Part shown: piece after piece, positions 7,242 to 9,313 of the stretch
Layout: the number at the start of each line of letters is the position of its first letter
How positions within the stretch are numbered: the stretch's first letter is position 1
NCBI GenBank assembly: GCA_017466455.1
Contig: JAFTUD010000045.1
Span: 1 to 9,313 of the forward strand
DNA: 9,313 nucleotides
Source: Clostridia bacterium
GTDB lineage: Bacteria; Bacillota_A; Clostridia; Oscillospirales; CAG-272
Reading direction: 5' to 3'
Notes under the pieces: model-generated
What the model was told of the DNA's origin: nothing
What the model saw: only the letters and a program-made list of their open reading frames with translations
Database searches by the model: none
Position numbers and translations under genes: made by a program

Positions 7242-7347
7242 TTTTAGTTGATTTAATTACATAATTTTCTTTAAAATTTTAGTTTTTTTGGCATAAATAT
7301 AGTGATATTTAATATAATAATATTATTACAAGTAAAATTTTAGTTGA
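7242..7347 (+). repeat. Recurring TTTTAGTT(GA) elements upstream of the AlbA_2 gene
   Basis: TTTTAGTTGA occurs at 7242-7251 and 7338-7347. A longer TAAAATTTTAGTT occurs at 7272-7284 and again at 7333-7345, so TTTTAGTT appears three times on the same strand within about 100 bases. The last copy ends about 20 bases upstream of the predicted -35 of the AlbA_2 gene. In AT-rich DNA some recurrence is expected by chance; an operator for a regulator is a possibility only. Confidence 0.35.
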
Positions 7348-7365
7348 CTGATTTGTTTAATTTTG

Positions 7366-7394
7366 TTGATTTTAATGTTATTATATGATATAAT
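7366..7394 (+). promoter_or_regulatory. Promoter of the AlbA_2 gene
   Basis: TTGATT (7366-7371) and a perfect TATAAT (7389-7394) with the TGn extension (TGA at 7386-7388) are spaced by 17 bases. Transcription would start near 7401, downstream of the ATG at 7363, which argues that translation begins at 7429 and not at 7363. Confidence 0.7.
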
Positions 7395-7416
7395 CGCATT
7401 AGATATTAGGACTAAT

Positions 7417-7422
7417 AAGGAG
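7417..7422 (+). promoter_or_regulatory. Ribosome binding site deciding the AlbA_2 start
   Basis: AAGGAG lies 6 bases upstream of ATG at 7429. No comparable site precedes the in-frame ATG at 7363, and the 22 extra residues that start would add are hydrophobic and unlike the family's N-terminus. Confidence 0.75.
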
Positions 7423-7428
7423 ATTTAT

Positions 7429-8892
7429 ATGCCATTTGATAACCGTATAATTGATGATATCGTCAACGAAGCAAGAAAAAACCGAAACGAATTACCATAT
7501 ATTGAATTCAAGGTTAACAACTACAAACCCGAAAGTATCGGCGAATATATAAGTGCGTTGTCAAATACAGCAACACTTTTTAATCAAGACCACGCCCTTA
7601 TGATTTGGGGAATTGATGACAAAACACATGAAATATTAGGTACGACGTTTTGTCCCAAAACAGAAAAATATGGAGGGCAAAGTTTAGAATTGTGGCTTGC
7701 CACTCATTTGAAGCCACAAATACAATTCTATTTTCATGAAACAGAAATTGAAAGTAAAAAAGTAATTCTTTTAGAAATCAGCCCCGCTTCCACCGCTCCT
7801 GTAAAGTTTAAGGATGTTGCATACATTAGAATAGAATCTAACAAAACTCGATTGAAAGACTATCCAGATACAGAAAGAGAGCTGTGGGCGATTTTTTCAA
7901 AAAAGCCATTTGAAACATTAATTGCAATGGAAAATGTTTCTGCGGACATTGTATTAAGACTACTCGACTACTCTGCATATTTTGAACTGTTATCTTTAGA
8001 TTTACCAAGTGACAAAAACGGAATATTAGAGGCCTTATTAAACGATGGGATGATTTCAAAAAACGAAACAGGAAATTATAACATTACCAACTTGGGTGCT
8101 ATTTTGTTCGCTAAGAAACTAGCTGAGTTTCCTTCATTAGAAAGAAAAGCTATAAGAGTTATAAAATACGAAGGAGTTGACAGAATAAGTTCTGCTAGTA
8201 AAGAACAGGTAGGAGCAAAAGGATACGCCAATGGTTTCGAGGGGCTAATAGATTACATTAACAATCTTTTGCCAACAAATGAAGTTTTAGGAAAGGCTTT
8301 GAGAAAAGTCGTTCCGATGTACCCCGAGCTTGCTATTCGTGAACTTGTCGCAAATGCTCTTATACATCAAAACTTTTTCACGGTGGGAACGAGCCCGATG
8401 ATTGAAATCTTTACTGACAGGCTCGAAATAACAAATCCCGGTGTGCCTCTAATAGACAAGTCTCGTTTCGTTGACCATCCTCCGATCTCGAGAAACGAAA
8501 AGCTTGCTTCTTTTATGAGAAGAATAGGTGTATGTGAGGAACGAGGAAGTGGCTATGATAAGGTTGTTTCACAAATAGAACTGTACCAATTACCCGCTCC
8601 CGATATAGAATTATATGAAAACCACACACGTGTAACGTTGTTTTCTCACAAAGAATACGCAAAGATGAGTAAAAATGACAGATTCAGAGCTTGCTATTGG
8701 CATGCATGTTTGAAGCGAGTAAATAGAGATTATATGACAAACTCTTCTTTACGAGAAAGATTTAAAGTTGATGCAAAAAATAGTTCTATGATATCAAGAC
8801 TTTTAAATGATGCTTGTGAAAAAGGACTAATAAAAATATCGGACGAATCAACATCTGATAAAAACAGACGATATCTTCCATTTTGGGCATAA
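7429..8892 (+). CDS. AlbA_2 (Schlafen-like) / HATPase_c_4 ATP-binding protein, putative regulator
   Basis: A 487-residue protein, a typical length for the family often named ATP-binding or RNA-binding-domain-containing protein (COG2865-like). Residues about 21-150 form the AlbA_2 domain (YIEFKVNNYKPESIGEYISA, then ALMIWGIDDKTHEILGTTF). A linker with a winged-helix-like segment follows. A GHKL-type HATPase_c_4 domain starts near 300: RELVANALIHQNF with Glu305 and Asn309, TNPG (335-338), RNEKLASFMRR (355-365) and EERGSGYDKVV (370-380). The last 70 residues look like a C-terminal winged helix. Family members are predicted nucleic-acid-binding regulators or nucleases and are frequent in accessory islands; the exact reaction is not established. 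Start at 7429 is set by AAGGAG and by the promoter downstream of the alternative ATG. The gene is visibly more A+T-rich than the lipoprotein genes, consistent with acquisition by transfer. No partner gene overlaps it. Confidence 0.87.
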   Translation: MPFDNRIIDDIVNEARKNRNELPYIEFKVNNYKPESIGEYISALSNTATLFNQDHALMIWGIDDKTHEILGTTFCPKTEKYGGQSLELWLATHLKPQIQFYFHETEIESKKVILLEISPASTAPVKFKDVAYIRIESNKTRLKDYPDTERELWAIFSKKPFETLIAMENVSADIVLRLLDYSAYFELLSLDLPSDKNGILEALLNDGMISKNETGNYNITNLGAILFAKKLAEFPSLERKAIRVIKYEGVDRISSASKEQVGAKGYANGFEGLIDYINNLLPTNEVLGKALRKVVPMYPELAIRELVANALIHQNFFTVGTSPMIEIFTDRLEITNPGVPLIDKSRFVDHPPISRNEKLASFMRRIGVCEERGSGYDKVVSQIELYQLPAPDIELYENHTRVTLFSHKEYAKMSKNDRFRACYWHACLKRVNRDYMTNSSLRERFKVDAKNSSMISRLLNDACEKGLIKISDESTSDKNRRYLPFWA

Positions 8893-8894
8893 AC

Positions 8895-8990
8895 TTTACT
8901 TGACTCATAGTTGATTAACCGCAGTTAATTTTTCAAAAAAGCCTTTATTTCCTATATTCTATTGATCCTTTTTACTTGACTCATAGTTGA
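8895..8990. repeat. 20-base exact direct repeat with internal TTGACT doublets
   Basis: TTTACTTGACTCATAGTTGA occurs at 8895-8914 and 8971-8990, 76 bases apart, exact over its whole length. Each copy begins a pair of hexamers exactly 11 bases apart: TTGACT/TTGATT in the first and TTGACT/TTGACT in the second. The first copy starts just after the AlbA_2 stop codon. A lone TAGTTGACT also occurs at 7341-7349 upstream of the same gene. Possible readings: binding sites for a regulator, a recombination scar, or a remnant of a repeat family. Confidence 0.75.
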
Positions 8991-9170
8991 CTAGGAGCGA
9001 AACAGACAAACTCTCATATAAAAAGTTAAACTAATCTTTAGATAATTTAAACCATACCAAAAGTTAAAGAACAATAACATTTATCAAGAAGCAATTCAAT
9101 AGAATTATCGAAATCAACGGAGCGTGGATTTGTATTCTTCGTTTGTTTTGTAGATTTTGTGTTTTTTGTA

Positions 9171-9201
9171 TGCTATACTTAAGGTACAAAGCACAAAGGA
9201 G
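9171..9201 (+). promoter_or_regulatory. Promoter and ribosome binding site of the XRE regulator
   Basis: TGC-TATACT (9171-9179) is an extended -10 with a 5/6 hexamer; no good -35 is present in the T-rich stretch upstream. GTATgctATAC overlaps it and TACTTAAGGTA follows, both symmetric, so an autoregulatory operator is possible. AAGGAG (9196-9201) lies 8 bases before the ATG. Confidence 0.5.
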
Positions 9202-9209
9202 ATATAATT

Positions 9210-9313
9210 ATGGCTATGACTTTTGGACAAAGGCTTAAGGCTTTTCGTAAAAATGAAAATTGGACTCAACAGGATTTAGCTGAAATGATAGGTGTCAGCA
9301 CACAAGCAATTTC
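9210..9313 (+). CDS. XRE-family helix-turn-helix regulator, N-terminus only
   Basis: Thirty-four codons are visible from ATG at 9210 before the window ends, with no stop. The protein starts MAMTFGQRLKAFRKNENWTQ and continues QDLAEMIGVSTQAIS. This is the classic HTH_3 pattern: L-K-x-x-R, then W-T-Q-x-x-L-A-x-x-x-G-V-S-x-x-x-I-S, with the recognition helix starting at about residue 29. It should bind DNA as a repressor or activator, commonly of its own promoter, where a symmetric sequence overlaps the -10. The C-terminal part, which would show whether it is a simple repressor, an antitoxin or a sensor, lies outside. Being the same strand as the AlbA_2 gene but with its own promoter, it is probably not in one operon with it. 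Confidence 0.85.
   Translation, partial: MAMTFGQRLKAFRKNENWTQQDLAEMIGVSTQAI

Larger units (their letters stand above)
7069..7428. other. AT-rich divergent intergenic region
   Basis: These 360 bases separate the LRR lipoprotein (minus) from the AlbA_2 gene (plus). It holds an extended -10 promoter for each gene, a perfect GGTTAACC palindrome (7198-7205), and recurring TTTTAGTT elements near the plus-strand gene. No further gene is visible. It marks the change from the moderately GC-balanced lipoprotein cluster to clearly A+T-rich DNA. Confidence 0.6.
8893..9209. other. Non-coding gap between the AlbA_2 and XRE genes
   Basis: In these 317 A+T-rich bases I find no convincing reading frame and no tRNA. 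It holds a small inverted repeat ATTAACcgcaGTTAAT followed by five T (8914-8933), which could be a weak terminator for the AlbA_2 gene; the 20-base direct repeats described separately; AAAAGTTAAA twice (near 9021 and 9058); a 10-base inverted repeat ATTCTATTGA (8956-8965) and TCAATAGAAT (9096-9105), possibly chance; and the XRE promoter at its right end. Confidence 0.5.

Noticed and set aside
8895..8990. CRISPR-like repeat pair
   Set aside because: Only two copies of a 20-base repeat with a 56-base spacer, no third copy and no cas genes; does not meet an array pattern.
8987..9022. TTGACT plus TATAAA as a promoter inside the gap
   Set aside because: The spacing is 24 bases, too long for a sigma-A promoter, and no reading frame follows it.
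8956..9105. Ten-base inverted repeat ATTCTATTGA / TCAATAGAAT as ends of a small mobile element
   Set aside because: Short, A+T-rich, not at boundaries of any target-site duplication, and likely by chance.
1..9313. tRNA or rRNA genes, riboswitch aptamers, integrase or transposase genes
   Set aside because: I looked for cloverleaf, conserved rRNA and common aptamer signatures and for mobile-element protein motifs and saw none that I could support.

Overview
The window looks like a chromosomal piece from an anaerobic, probably gut-associated Bacillota (Clostridia-like) bacterium. This is inferred from the strong AGGAGG-type ribosome binding sites, three consecutive Gram-positive-style lipoprotein signal peptides (two ending ASC, one LGC), the Ser/Glu-rich linker after one lipobox, and the surface protein families present (BspA-type leucine-rich repeats, a collagen-like stalk, a SASA-type esterase). 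No species can be named from the sequence alone.

Left and centre (1-7068, minus strand): three lipoprotein genes in a row, each with its own promoter. Read in transcription order, they are: a lipid-anchored collagen-stalk plus BspA-type LRR protein (7068-5374); a lipid-anchored SASA/SGNH carbohydrate acetylesterase (5194-4253); and a very large cysteine-rich lipoprotein that starts at 3906 and is still open at base 1 (1302 codons without a stop). The first two genes end at hairpin terminators. Together they read as a cell-surface set for contact with, and de-acetylation of, host or dietary glycans, although the role of the giant protein is unknown. The giant protein is built from seven recognisable modules, each opening with a Cx(8-9)CxxC knuckle. 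The last four form an A-B-A-B pattern, which suggests duplication of a unit of about 433 residues that includes a PPC-like beta domain. The second copy is cut by the window edge.

Right (7069-9313, plus strand): base composition becomes clearly more A+T-rich. A divergent intergenic region holds back-to-back promoters for the LRR lipoprotein and for an AlbA_2 (Schlafen-like) plus HATPase_c_4 protein (7429-8892), a family usually annotated as an ATP-binding or putative transcriptional regulator and common in accessory regions. A 317-base non-coding gap with a 20-base exact direct repeat follows. After it, an XRE-family helix-turn-helix regulator starts and runs off the right edge. This half looks like accessory DNA next to the surface-protein cluster.

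The most interesting items are the modular cysteine-rich lipoprotein with its A-B-A-B architecture, a TTAGCAA-centred element shared by two of the lipoprotein leaders, and the repeats around the AlbA_2 gene. No complete known multi-gene defence system can be demonstrated within the window.
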